This document shows, piece by piece, positions 45,128 through 53,454 of a stretch of 64,000 nt of DNA. The notes under the pieces are model-generated. The model was not told the origin of the DNA, did no database searches, and saw only the letters and a list, made by a program, of their open reading frames with translations. The DNA lies in the NCBI RefSeq assembly GCF_030316885.1, contig NZ_JASZYQ010000003.1:496001-560000 (forward strand), in the 5' to 3' direction. The translations under genes and the position numbers were made by a program. The first letter of the stretch is position 1; each line of letters begins with the position of its first letter. The stretch is from Variovorax jilinensis. Its GTDB lineage: Bacteria > Pseudomonadota > Gammaproteobacteria > Burkholderiales > Burkholderiaceae_C.

Positions 45128-46000
45128 CTACGGGGCCCCGACCGTCACGTAGCCCCGGTTCTCGACCGTGTCGAAGCTGCGCATGCCCTTGATGAGCGTG
45201 GCGGTCGGCATCCACACCCAGCCAGCCACGGCCGGATTGACGTCGAGCACCAGGAACGAGTCTGACGCTGCGTCGTAGGCGCCGAGCGGCGAGATGTGGC
45301 CGCCACCCTTCTGGCCCACCGCCTCGCGCCGGTAGTTCACGATCACGTAGTCGCCACCCCGCGCAAGGTTGGCCGAGAGATCGGCACGGATGGCCTCCTC
45401 GCTGCGGGCGTCGTCGACCACCACCATCCGGGTCGCCAGCCCGTTGGCCCGCAGCATCGCGTCGAACTGCCGCAGCTGATAGCCGAAATCACGGACCTGC
45501 CTGCCGCCGATCACGACCGGCTCGCCGAGCACCTGGGCGCGCGACTTGGGGCTCCTGTCGATCACGCTGTCCTGCGTGAAACGCGGCACGATCGGATCGG
45601 CGCCTGCGGGCATGAACTGCACGTCGTCCTTGCGCAGGCGCGTGCGGTCGCGCGGCAGATCGGCCGCCCGCGCGTTCACGGTGTTGAGCACGATCGCGGC
45701 CGAGGTCGGTCCGCAGAAGGCGCCGTTGTACTGGGCCTCGAACTGGTTCGCGAGGGCCGCGAAATCGGCCTTGGCGCCCGAACGGGCCAGGCGCGCCAGG
45801 CCCTCCTCGGACGCGAAGGGCACGAGCGGCGGAGAAGCCTCGGCCCGAGCACTGGCAACGGGCAGTTGATCCGGCGCAGGCGCAGCGGCGACGCGCACAG
45901 GCGGGTTCGCGCATCCCGAAAGCAGCGCGCCCGCGGCAAGCAGTGCCGCGAGCGCGAATCGGCGAACCTGTGGCGGCAGCGAGGCGGTGGGTGTCGGCAT
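45128..46000 (-). CDS. Phytochelatin-synthase-like lipoprotein
   Basis: 290 residues. A lipoprotein signal ends at LLSGC, Cys 30, placing it on the periplasmic face of a membrane. The papain-like catalytic triad of phytochelatin synthase is visible: C96 in NGAFCGPTSAAIVLN, H235 in GGGHISPLGAYD and D253 in VLDVNP. Bacterial homologs cleave Gly from glutathione or trim glutathione conjugates; most lack the metal-sensing C domain, as here. Convergent with the VOC gene by nine bases. Confidence 0.88.
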   Translation of the reverse strand: MPTPTASLPPQVRRFALAALLAAGALLSGCANPPVRVAAAPAPDQLPVASARAEASPPLVPFASEEGLARLARSGAKADFAALANQFEAQYNGAFCGPTSAAIVLNTVNARAADLPRDRTRLRKDDVQFMPAGADPIVPRFTQDSVIDRSPKSRAQVLGEPVVIGGRQVRDFGYQLRQFDAMLRANGLATRMVVVDDARSEEAIRADLSANLARGGDYVIVNYRREAVGQKGGGHISPLGAYDAASDSFLVLDVNPAVAGWVWMPTATLIKGMRSFDTVENRGYVTVGAP

Positions 46001-46027
46001 GCGGGCATTGTGCTCGCCCGCAGGCCG

Positions 46028-46450
46028 TCAATTCGCGGCGCGTGCGTCCTTCGCGGCCAGCGGCGTCTCGGTGTGCATCACGCAGCGCCAACCGTCCGCG
46101 GTCCGCAGCCATGTCGACGAGTCGAGCATGTCGGTCGTGGTGGCGGCACCGGGCCTGCCGCGCTCGGCCACGCTCTGCTTTACCGTGTAGGTCAGGATGG
46201 CGGTGGCGTCGTTCGGCGCTGCGAGATCGAAATCGTCGAGTTCGAAGGCGGTCACGCGCATCGTCCCTTGCTCGGCCATCTTGCGGTAGCCCTCATGGTC
46301 GAACTGCATCGCGCCGTGGCTGCTGACCATGACCGCGGGTTCGTTGAGCATCGACAGCGCGGCATCGGTGTCGTCGTCGACCATGGACTGCCAGAACCTG
46401 GTCTCCAGGTCGACCAGCGTCTTCTTGAGTGCGGGGTTGGAGGCGGGCAT
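46028..46450 (-). CDS. SnoaL/NTF2-like (DUF4440-type) protein
   Basis: 140 residues beginning MPASNPALKKTLVDLETRFW. A cone-shaped NTF2 fold: a long first helix, HEGYRKMAEQGTMRVTAFELDD and the closing strands STWLRTADGWRCVMHTETPL. No catalytic residues stand out. It is 27 bases upstream of the phytochelatin-synthase-like gene on the same strand and could share its promoter. Confidence 0.82.
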   Translation of the reverse strand: MPASNPALKKTLVDLETRFWQSMVDDDTDAALSMLNEPAVMVSSHGAMQFDHEGYRKMAEQGTMRVTAFELDDFDLAAPNDATAILTYTVKQSVAERGRPGAATTTDMLDSSTWLRTADGWRCVMHTETPLAAKDARAAN

Positions 46451-46702
46451 CGGATGGCTCCTTTGTTCAATGGAAGACCGCATTTTTCGAAGCCCGCGGG
46501 CGGTTCGGGATCGGAGGAGCTCCCGTTCTCGAAGCGAAGGAGGCCTACAACGAAAGTCGGGTCTGCGGTCCCGGGTCGTCCTGGAACCCCTGCCGGGAGA
46601 GAATGGAAAGACCATCGAGGACGCTGATGGCCATCGACGGGTGTGGCAGCACGGAAGTTGGCCGAGCGCCGTGGCACGTGAATCCTTGCAAGGAAACTCA
46701 TC

Positions 46703-47011
46703 ATGAACATCGACCAGCCCAAGCCCGGGCCGGGCAGGCCTCACGCAGCCCTTCCCCGTGCCATGGCGGCCTTGCTCGCACTCGTCGCCTGCGCAGGCAC
46801 CTGCCTGGCCGCCGAAACCGCCAGCGCGCCGGGCGCTGCGGTGCAGATCCTCAAGGAAGCGCCTGCCAAGGGCAGCGTGCGCCGCGGAGAGATCGTTCAT
46901 GTCGATGACGGCAGCTGCCCCGCAGGCCAGGTCAAGAAGATCACGGGCGGCAACCAGATGACCGGGATGTCCCGGCAGGTCGAGTGCGTGAAGAGACCCG
47001 AGGGCAGCTAG
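46703..47011 (+). CDS. Small exported protein of unknown function
   Basis: 102 residues. After a basic Pro-rich start, AMAALLALVACAGTCLAAE is a signal peptide, cleaved after LAA or acylated if the Cys pair is used. The mature part has two Cys (DDGSCPAGQ and QVECVKRP) that could form a disulfide, with KGSVRRGEIVHVDDGSCP in between. AAGGAAA lies 9 bases upstream of the ATG. I do not recognise the family with certainty. It overlaps the next convergent gene by four bases. Confidence 0.65.
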   Translation: MNIDQPKPGPGRPHAALPRAMAALLALVACAGTCLAAETASAPGAAVQILKEAPAKGSVRRGEIVHVDDGSCPAGQVKKITGGNQMTGMSRQVECVKRPEGS

Positions 47012-47397
47012 CGCTTCTCGCGCAAGGCTTCGGCCTCGCGAGCGAGTTCGACGATGCCCGCGACATCTTCGAGCGAGAGCGATCCACCGAGTGCCACCTC
47101 CCCGGCTCGCACGCTCTCGAGAGCTTCGCGCCCAGCGCGGCCCGCGAGCCAGGCGAAGCACGACGTGATCGTCCCGCCACCGAACCTGGCGCGCAGCGCC
47201 TCGGCGGCGGCCCGGCCGACTTCCGCGAAGGCGGCATGGTCGGCGGCGGCCGAGGCCGCGCGCACCACCAGGCAGAAGGCTTCGAGCTTGTCGGCCTCGG
47301 TCCGCAGCCGGCGCGCGCGGCCCGCGCTCTGCGGCTGTCTGCCGGATGCGGGTTCGGCGGCAGGAATGCGGGGGTCGCGGGCGGTCGGTGGGGTCAC
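47008..47397 (-). CDS. Hypothetical protein
   Basis: 129 residues if started at GTG 47397 (VTPPTARDPRIPAAEP). The N-terminal 40 residues are low complexity, then a helical part RTEADKLEAFCLVVRAASAAADHAAFAEVG and an acidic end SLSLEDVAGIVELAREAEALREKR. No family recognised. The frame is open much further upstream, but no ATG is well placed; the start is uncertain. Confidence 0.45.
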   Translation of the reverse strand: MTPPTARDPRIPAAEPASGRQPQSAGRARRLRTEADKLEAFCLVVRAASAAADHAAFAEVGRAAAEALRARFGGGTITSCFAWLAGRAGREALESVRAGEVALGGSLSLEDVAGIVELAREAEALREKR

Positions 47398-47474
47398 GGT
47401 CGGAGCAGAAGGCCAAAGCCTGGATTGTCGCCCTCCGGCCCGACGTGCGATCTCGTTCGCACCGTTCCTGGAGA

Positions 47475-48263
47475 TCAGCGCATCGCCCGCGCAATCCCCT
47501 GCGCCGCGACGCGCAGCTTGTCGAGCTGCTGCAGTGCCTGCGGCAGCGACATCCGCACCTCGGGCGCCTGCAGCGCGACCGCACAGCGCACCGGGCCGTG
47601 CGCGTCGTCGCGCACGGGCACCGCGACGCAGACCAGCCCCTCGATGAATTCCTCGGCGTCGACCGCATGGCCTTCGTGACGGATGCGCTCGAGTTCGGCC
47701 TCGAGCGCCTCGCGCGAGCCCAGCGTGTGGGCCGTGAAGCGCTCGTAGCCCAGCCCGTCGAGCAGCCGCGCGCGCTGCGGCGCCGGCAGGTGGGCGAGGA
47801 ACAGCTTGCCGCTGGCCGAGCAGTGCAGCGGCACGCGCGAGCCCGGGCCGAGTTCCAGCCGCAGCGGGAAGGCGGTCTCGACGCGGTCGAGGTAGATCAC
47901 CTCGGCGCCCGACAACGCCGTCAGGTTGCAGGTCTCGCCGACGTCGGCGACCAGCTGGCGCAGCACCGCGTGCCGGACGCCGGTGGCCGAGCTGCTGCGC
48001 AGCACGGTCTCGGCGAAGCGCATGAGGCGCGGCGTGATCGCGTAACGGCGGCCGTCGCCACCGCGCGCCAGCAGGCCGCCCGCCTCGAGCTGCTGCAGCA
48101 TGCGATGCACCGAGGGCTTGGGCTGGCCGCTCATGCGCACGATCTCGACCAGCGTCAGCGGCTCGGAGGCGGTGCAGACCAGCTCGAGCAACTGCATCAG
48201 GCGCAGGCCCGGTGTGGCGGCAAGCTCGGAATCTTCGGACAGGATGGAGTCGACGGCGTTCAT
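47475..48263 (-). CDS. IclR family transcriptional regulator
   Basis: 262 residues. N-terminal winged helix LRLMQLLELVCTASEPLTLVEIVRMSG with recognition helix KPSVHRMLQQLEAGG, then the IclR effector domain with ADVGETCNLTAL, RVPLHCSASGKLFLAHLP and the closing VAVPVRDDAHGPV. It is divergent from a five-gene catabolic-type run and probably controls it. Confidence 0.94.
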   Translation of the reverse strand: MNAVDSILSEDSELAATPGLRLMQLLELVCTASEPLTLVEIVRMSGQPKPSVHRMLQQLEAGGLLARGGDGRRYAITPRLMRFAETVLRSSSATGVRHAVLRQLVADVGETCNLTALSGAEVIYLDRVETAFPLRLELGPGSRVPLHCSASGKLFLAHLPAPQRARLLDGLGYERFTAHTLGSREALEAELERIRHEGHAVDAEEFIEGLVCVAVPVRDDAHGPVRCAVALQAPEVRMSLPQALQQLDKLRVAAQGIARAMR

Positions 48264-48268
48264 TAAAA

Positions 48269-48283
48269 TCTCGAATTCCGAGA
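48269..48283. promoter_or_regulatory. Inverted repeat, possible IclR operator
   Basis: TCTCG-AATTC-CGAGA lies 6 bases upstream of the IclR start inside the AT-rich divergent gap. A further CGAGA half-site occurs at 48302-48306. The place and symmetry suit an operator controlling both sides; binding is not proven. Confidence 0.5.
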
Positions 48284-48354
48284 CTAAACAAGCAAAATTT
48301 TCGAGACGATGCGGAATTATGACTAAGCTCCGCAGCCTTGTCACCGACATTCCG

Positions 48355-49215
48355 ATGAACATTCCTCTCGACAACCTGGTCATCACCGGCGCCTGCGGCG
48401 GTCTCGGCCGCGCCATGGCCGCCGCCGGCCTGGCCCGCGGCGCCCGGGTGGCGCTGGTCGGGCTCGACAGGTCGGTGCTCGAATCGCTGGCCGCCCAGGT
48501 ACCCGGGCGCTGCGCCGTCTACACGCCCGACGTCAGTGACGCGGCCGCCATGCAGGCCATGGCAGCCGACTGGATGGCGCGCTTCGGCACGCCCGACGCC
48601 GTGATCGCCAATGCCGGCGTGGCCGGTGGCTTTGACACCGCGCAAGCTGCCGACCTTGCGGTGTTTCGCCGCATCCTCGAGATCAATCTGCTCGGTGTCG
48701 CCACCACCTTCCAGCCATTCATGGCGCCGATGCGCGAGCGCGGCCGCGGCACGCTGGCCGGCATCGCCAGCCTGGCGGGACGGCGCGGCCTGCCCGGCAA
48801 CGGCGCCTACTGCGCGAGCAAGGCCGGGCTGATCCGCTACCTCGAAAGCCTGCGCGCCGAACTGCGTCCGAGCGGCCTGCGGGTGTGCACCGTGAGCCCG
48901 GGCTACCTGCGCACCGCGCTCACGGCCGGCAACCGCTTCGCGATGCCCGGGCTGATGGCACCCGAAACCGCCGCCGACGCGATCCTGCAAGCCCTGGCCC
49001 GCGGCCGCGAGCAACTGGTGTTGCCGCGCCGCCTGGGCTGGCTGTCGAACGCGCTTGGGCTGCTGCCCGCTGCCTGGCACGACGCGCTGCTGCTGCGCCA
49101 GCCGCGCAAGCCGCGGGCCGGCGAATCCGGCGCCACGCCGATCCCTGGCTTGAACGGCGACGCCGCACCGCCATCGGCCCCGCGCGCCGGCCCGGGCGAA
49201 ACCGCGGCGCGCTGA
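48355..49215 (+). CDS. Short-chain dehydrogenase/reductase
   Basis: 286 residues from MNIPLDNLVITGACGGLGRAM; an in-frame ATG at 48319 would add 12 residues. The nucleotide motif TGACGGLGRA, the NAG motif VIANAGVAGG and the catalytic Ser-Tyr-Lys (ASLAGRRGLPGNGAYCASKAG) are present. First of a tight run with a flavin monooxygenase, so it may make or use the ketone handled by that enzyme. The C-terminal 25 residues are Pro/Ala-rich. Confidence 0.9.
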   Translation: MNIPLDNLVITGACGGLGRAMAAAGLARGARVALVGLDRSVLESLAAQVPGRCAVYTPDVSDAAAMQAMAADWMARFGTPDAVIANAGVAGGFDTAQAADLAVFRRILEINLLGVATTFQPFMAPMRERGRGTLAGIASLAGRRGLPGNGAYCASKAGLIRYLESLRAELRPSGLRVCTVSPGYLRTALTAGNRFAMPGLMAPETAADAILQALARGREQLVLPRRLGWLSNALGLLPAAWHDALLLRQPRKPRAGESGATPIPGLNGDAAPPSAPRAGPGETAAR

Positions 49216-49249
49216 GCGCGCCACACCCTTTTTGTCGGAGTCTTCCTTC

Positions 49250-50581
49250 GTGAGCCAACCCGTGTCAGCCCCCGTGCCCTCGCACCAGCAAATCGCCCTG
49301 ATCGGCGCCGGCCCCTCAGGGCTCGCCGGTGCGCGCAACCTGCAGAAACTCGGTGTCCCGTTCCAGGGCTTCGAAGCCCACGACGACGTCGGCGGCCTGT
49401 GGAACATCGACAACCCGCGCAGCACGGTCTACCAGTCGGCGCACCTGATCTCTTCCAAGCGCACCACCGAGTTCGCCGAGTTCCCGATGGCCGACGAGGT
49501 GGCGGACTATCCGAGCCACACCGAACTCCGGCGCTACTTCAGCGACTTCGCCGACCGCTTCGACCTGCGCCGGCACTTTCGCTTCGGCACCCGCGTGATC
49601 CGCGTCGAGCCCGTGACCGAGGGCGCCGGCACGCTGTGGCGCGTGAGCGTGGATGCCGGCAAGGGCCGCATCGAGACGGCCGAATACAAGGGTGTGATCA
49701 TCGCCAACGGCACGCTGTCGGAACCCAGCATGCCGCGCTTCGAGGGCAACTTCGCGGGCGAGCTGCTGCACACCTCGGCCTACAAGCACGCCAGGCTGTT
49801 CCAGGACAAGCGCGTGCTCGTGGTCGGCGCCGGCAACAGCGGCTGCGACATCGCGGTCGATGCGGTGCACTACGCGAAGAGCGTCGACATCTCGGTGCGC
49901 CGCGGCTACTACTTCGTGCCCAAGTACGTCTTCGGCAAGCCCGCCGACACGCTGGGCGGCAAGCGGCCCCTGCCGGCCTGGATCAAGCAGCGGCTCGACG
50001 CCAAGGTGCTGCAGTGGTTCACGGGCGATCCGGTGCGCTTCGGTTTCCCGAAGCCGGACTACCGCATGTACGAGTCGCACCCGGTGGTCAACTCTCTGGT
50101 GCTGCACCACATCGGCCACGGCGACATCGGCGTGCGCGCCGACATCGCGCGACTCGACGGCCACACGGTGCACTTCAAGGACGGCAGCGCGCGCGACTAC
50201 GACCTGATCCTCTGCGCCACCGGCTACAAGCTGTACTACCCCTTCATCGACCGCACCTGGCTCAACTGGCAGGGCATGGCGCCGCGCCTCTACCTCAACA
50301 TCTTCGCGCCCGGCTTCGACAACCTCGCGGTGCTCGGCATGATCGAGGCCAGCGGCATCGGCTGGCAGGGCCGCTACGAGCAGGCCGAGCTGGTCGCCCG
50401 CTACTTCAAGGCCCAGGCCGAAGGGCGCCCGCAGGCCGCCGCGCTCAAGCAGGCCAAGGCCGGCCCACCGCCCGACCTGTCGGGCGGCTACAGCTACCTG
50501 AAACTCGAGCGCATGGCCTACTACGTCAACAAGGACAGCTACCGCCGCGCGGTGCGCGAAGCTGCCCAGGCGCTCGCCTGA
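49250..50581 (+). CDS. Flavin-containing monooxygenase / Baeyer-Villiger-like
   Basis: 443 residues. FAD motif IALIGAGPSGLAGARNL near 17-33, NADPH motif VLVVGAGNSGCDIAVDA near 189-205, and between them NGTLSEPSMPRFEGNFAGELLHTSAYK, close to the FMO/BVMO signature FxGxxxHxxxY. The DLILCATGYK motif lies near 323. CGGAG nine bases before GTG 49250 supports that start over TTG 49232. It would insert an oxygen into a ketone or soft nucleophile; substrate unknown. Confidence 0.9.
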   Translation: MSQPVSAPVPSHQQIALIGAGPSGLAGARNLQKLGVPFQGFEAHDDVGGLWNIDNPRSTVYQSAHLISSKRTTEFAEFPMADEVADYPSHTELRRYFSDFADRFDLRRHFRFGTRVIRVEPVTEGAGTLWRVSVDAGKGRIETAEYKGVIIANGTLSEPSMPRFEGNFAGELLHTSAYKHARLFQDKRVLVVGAGNSGCDIAVDAVHYAKSVDISVRRGYYFVPKYVFGKPADTLGGKRPLPAWIKQRLDAKVLQWFTGDPVRFGFPKPDYRMYESHPVVNSLVLHHIGHGDIGVRADIARLDGHTVHFKDGSARDYDLILCATGYKLYYPFIDRTWLNWQGMAPRLYLNIFAPGFDNLAVLGMIEASGIGWQGRYEQAELVARYFKAQAEGRPQAAALKQAKAGPPPDLSGGYSYLKLERMAYYVNKDSYRRAVREAAQALA

Positions 50582-50593
50582 GGAACCCAGACC

Positions 50594-51520
50594 ATGCTGC
50601 CCGTCGACGAGATCCGCCTCAACTTCAATCCGGCTTCGCTGATCGCGCTCAACGCGGTGCTCGCGTTCCTGATGTTCGGTATCGCGCTCGACACGCGCGT
50701 GGCCGACTTCAAGCGGGTCGCGCGCATGCCCGTGGCCATGGCGGCGGGCATCGCGGCGCAGTTCATCGTGCTGCCGGCGGTCACCTTCGCGCTCACGCGG
50801 CTGCTGAACCCGGCACCCAGCATCGCGCTCGGCATGATCCTCGTGGCCTGCTGCCCGCCGGGCAACGTGTCGAACATCCTCACGCACCGGGCGGGCGGCA
50901 ACGTGGCGCTCTCGGTGTCGATGACCGCGATCTCCAACCTGATCGCCATCGTCGTCATGCCGCTCAACTTCGCGTTCTGGGGCGGCCTCCATCCGGACAC
51001 GGCGTCGCTGCTCAAGACCATCGCGATCGATCCGGTCGAGATGGTGCTGCACATCGTGGCCATCATCGGCGCACCCTTCGTGATCGGCCTGGCCTGCTCG
51101 CACTGGCTGCCGGCGCTCACCGAGCGCATCAAGAAGCCGGCGCGCGTGCTGAGCTTCGTCTGCCTGATCGGCTTCATCCTCGCGGCAGTGGCCGGCAACT
51201 GGCGCTACTTCCTCGACTACGTGGGCCTCGTTCTGCTGGCGGTGGTGATCCACGACACGCTCGCCTTCGCCACCGGCTATGCCTGCGCGACGGCCACGGG
51301 ACTGGCCGAGTACGACCGCCGCGCCGTCAGCTTCGAGGTCGGCGTGCGCAACGCGGGCCTCGGCCTGGTGCTGATCTTCAGCTTCTTCGGCGGCCTTGGC
51401 GGCATGGCCGTGGTGGCCGGCGTGTGGGGCTTCTGGGACATCATCGCGGGCCTCGGGCTCGCCGCCTGGTGGGCGCGTCGCCCGCTGACCCCTTCGAAGG
51501 CGGCCGCGCGCTCGGCCTGA
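50594..51520 (+). CDS. Bile acid:sodium symporter (BASS) family transporter
   Basis: 308 residues, about nine or ten membrane helices. The BASS core is present: MFGIALDTRVADFKRV, the CCPPGNVSNILTHRAGGNVALS crossover helix and FEVGVRNAGLGLVLIF. It probably takes up an organic acid, and its position next to the monooxygenase suggests that its solute is the pathway substrate. It follows that gene by 12 bases. Confidence 0.9.
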   Translation: MLPVDEIRLNFNPASLIALNAVLAFLMFGIALDTRVADFKRVARMPVAMAAGIAAQFIVLPAVTFALTRLLNPAPSIALGMILVACCPPGNVSNILTHRAGGNVALSVSMTAISNLIAIVVMPLNFAFWGGLHPDTASLLKTIAIDPVEMVLHIVAIIGAPFVIGLACSHWLPALTERIKKPARVLSFVCLIGFILAAVAGNWRYFLDYVGLVLLAVVIHDTLAFATGYACATATGLAEYDRRAVSFEVGVRNAGLGLVLIFSFFGGLGGMAVVAGVWGFWDIIAGLGLAAWWARRPLTPSKAAARSA

Positions 51521-51524
51521 ATCC

Positions 51525-52508
51525 ATGGACAGTTTCTCCCCCGCCGCGGGCCGCCGGGTGCTGATCACCGGCGCCGACGGCTTCCTCGGCCGCACGGTAG
51601 TGGCCGCGCTCGCCGCCCTGCCCGGCATCGACGGCGTGATCGCGCTCGACGTGCGCGAGGTGCCGGCTGCGCGCCGCATCGCCGGCGTCACCTACGAAGT
51701 GCAGGACGTGCGCGATCCGGCGCTCGCAGCGCTCGTGGGCCGGCACGCGATCGACGCCGTGGTGCACCTGGCCTCGATCGTCACGCCGGGCGCCGGCAGC
51801 ACGCGCGAGTTCGAGTATTCGGTCGACGTGCTCGGCACGCGCAACGTGCTCGAGGCCTGCGTGGCCCACGGCGTGCGCCACATCGTGGTGTCCTCCAGCG
51901 GTGCCGCCTACGGCTACCACGCCGACAACCCGGCGTGGATCGACGAGAACGACGCACTGCGAGGCAACCAGAGCTTTGCCTATGCGGACCACAAGCGGCT
52001 GGTGGAGGAGATGCTGGCCGAATACCGCGTCGAGCATCCGGAGCTGCGGCAGACGGTGCTGCGCATCGGCACCATCCTGGGCCGCACGGTGCGCAACCAG
52101 ATCACGGCGCTGTTCGACAAGCCGCGCATCCTCGCGATCCGCGGCAGCGACAGCCCCTTCGTCTTCATCTGGGACGAGGACGTGACCGGCTGCATCGTGC
52201 ACGCGATCACCTCCGGGCGCGCCGGCTGCTTCAACGTCGCGGGCGACGGCGCGCTCACGCTGCCGCAGATCGCCGCACTGCTGCGCAAGCCGCTGCTGAC
52301 GCTGCCGGCCCCGCTGCTGCGGCTGGCGCTCGCGGTGGGCTCGCGCCTGGGCGTGAGCCGCTACGGCCCGGAGCAGCTCGATTTCCTGCGCTACCGTCCG
52401 GTGCTCGGCAACCAGCGGCTCAAGTCCGAGTTCGGCTACGTGCCGAAGAAGACCAGCCTCGAGGCCTTCATGGCCTACAAGGCGGCGCGCGGCGATGTCC
52501 TCCACTGA
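51525..52508 (+). CDS. NAD-dependent epimerase/dehydratase-family protein (extended SDR)
   Basis: 327 residues. Rossmann motif RVLITGADGFLGRTV near residues 11-25, then HLASIVTPG, SSSGAAYG and the catalytic Tyr-Lys in YADHKRLVEE. The C-terminal part resembles nucleoside-diphosphate-sugar epimerases and 3-beta-hydroxysteroid dehydrogenase relatives, so either a sugar or a cyclic alcohol is possible; the context favours the latter. It begins four bases after the BASS gene. Confidence 0.9.
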   Translation: MDSFSPAAGRRVLITGADGFLGRTVVAALAALPGIDGVIALDVREVPAARRIAGVTYEVQDVRDPALAALVGRHAIDAVVHLASIVTPGAGSTREFEYSVDVLGTRNVLEACVAHGVRHIVVSSSGAAYGYHADNPAWIDENDALRGNQSFAYADHKRLVEEMLAEYRVEHPELRQTVLRIGTILGRTVRNQITALFDKPRILAIRGSDSPFVFIWDEDVTGCIVHAITSGRAGCFNVAGDGALTLPQIAALLRKPLLTLPAPLLRLALAVGSRLGVSRYGPEQLDFLRYRPVLGNQRLKSEFGYVPKKTSLEAFMAYKAARGDVLH

Positions 52509-53454
52509 CGCGAGCCGCACCCCCCTGGCGCTGAGCCGCGGCGACTTCGCGCGCGCCCTGTGCGTGGTCGTGATCTGGGGCACGAACTTCGTCGTCATGA
52601 AGTCCGGGCTGCAGGGGCTGAGCCCGATGCTGCTGGGCGCCCTGCGCTTCGCCGCCGCCTCGGTGCCGCTGCTGCTGTTCGTGCGCCGGCCCGAGTTGCC
52701 CTGGCGCTTCCTCGTCGCCTACGGCCTGGCGCAGGGCCTGGGACAGTTCGGCCTGCTGTTCCTCGGCCTGCACCTGGGCATGACCGCGGGCATGGCCTCG
52801 GTCGTGATGCAGACCCAGGCCTTCTTCACGCTGCTGCTGGCCGGCCCGCTGCTCGGCGAACGCGCGCGGCCCAGCCAGTGGGCCGGGCTCGTCATCGCGC
52901 TCGCTGGTCTGCTGGTGATCGCCACCGCGCACGGCAACGGCCCCGGCGAGATGACGCTGATCGGCTTCATCCTGACGCTGGGCGCGGGCCTGATGTGGGC
53001 GGTGTCCAACGTGGTGGTTCGATTCGCAGTGCGGATCGTGCCGGCCTACGAGCCGGTGCCCTTCATCGTCTGGAGCAGCCTGGTGCCGGTGCTGCCCTTC
53101 CTCGGGCTCGCGCTTGCCATGGACGGGCCGCAGCAGGTGCTGCACCAGATCGCCGGTCTCGACCTGCGCGGCGTATTCGCGGTGCTGTTCCTGGGCTGGC
53201 TCGCGACCGTGCTCGCCTATTCGCTGTGGACCCGCCTGCTGCAGCGCCACGCGGCCGGTCGCGTGGTTCCGTTCTCGCTGCTGGTGCCGGTGGTCGGCCT
53301 GGCCGCGGCGGCGGCGGCCTTCGGCGAAAGGCCGAACACGGGGCAGTGGCTGGGCACGCTGGCCGTGCTGCTGGGCCTGCTGGTGAACCAGGGCCTGGTG
53401 GCGCGCGCCTGGAACCGCGTTCGCAGGCCGGCCGCCGTTCCGGCTCAGCGCTGA
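52495..53454 (+). CDS. EamA/DMT family transporter
   Basis: 319 residues, ten membrane helices in two EamA repeats (LCVVVIWGTNFVVMKSGL and LTLGAGLMWAVSNVVVRFA). It overlaps the previous gene by 14 bases. DMT exporters expel amino acids or metabolites; here it may remove a pathway intermediate. Last gene of the run on this strand. Confidence 0.93.
   Translation: MSSTDASRTPLALSRGDFARALCVVVIWGTNFVVMKSGLQGLSPMLLGALRFAAASVPLLLFVRRPELPWRFLVAYGLAQGLGQFGLLFLGLHLGMTAGMASVVMQTQAFFTLLLAGPLLGERARPSQWAGLVIALAGLLVIATAHGNGPGEMTLIGFILTLGAGLMWAVSNVVVRFAVRIVPAYEPVPFIVWSSLVPVLPFLGLALAMDGPQQVLHQIAGLDLRGVFAVLFLGWLATVLAYSLWTRLLQRHAAGRVVPFSLLVPVVGLAAAAAAFGERPNTGQWLGTLAVLLGLLVNQGLVARAWNRVRRPAAVPAQR

Noticed and set aside
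46451-46702. Possible small gene in the gap before the exported Cys protein
   Set aside because: Short frames here have no ribosome site, no start context and no recognisable sequence; I see nothing definite in this stretch.
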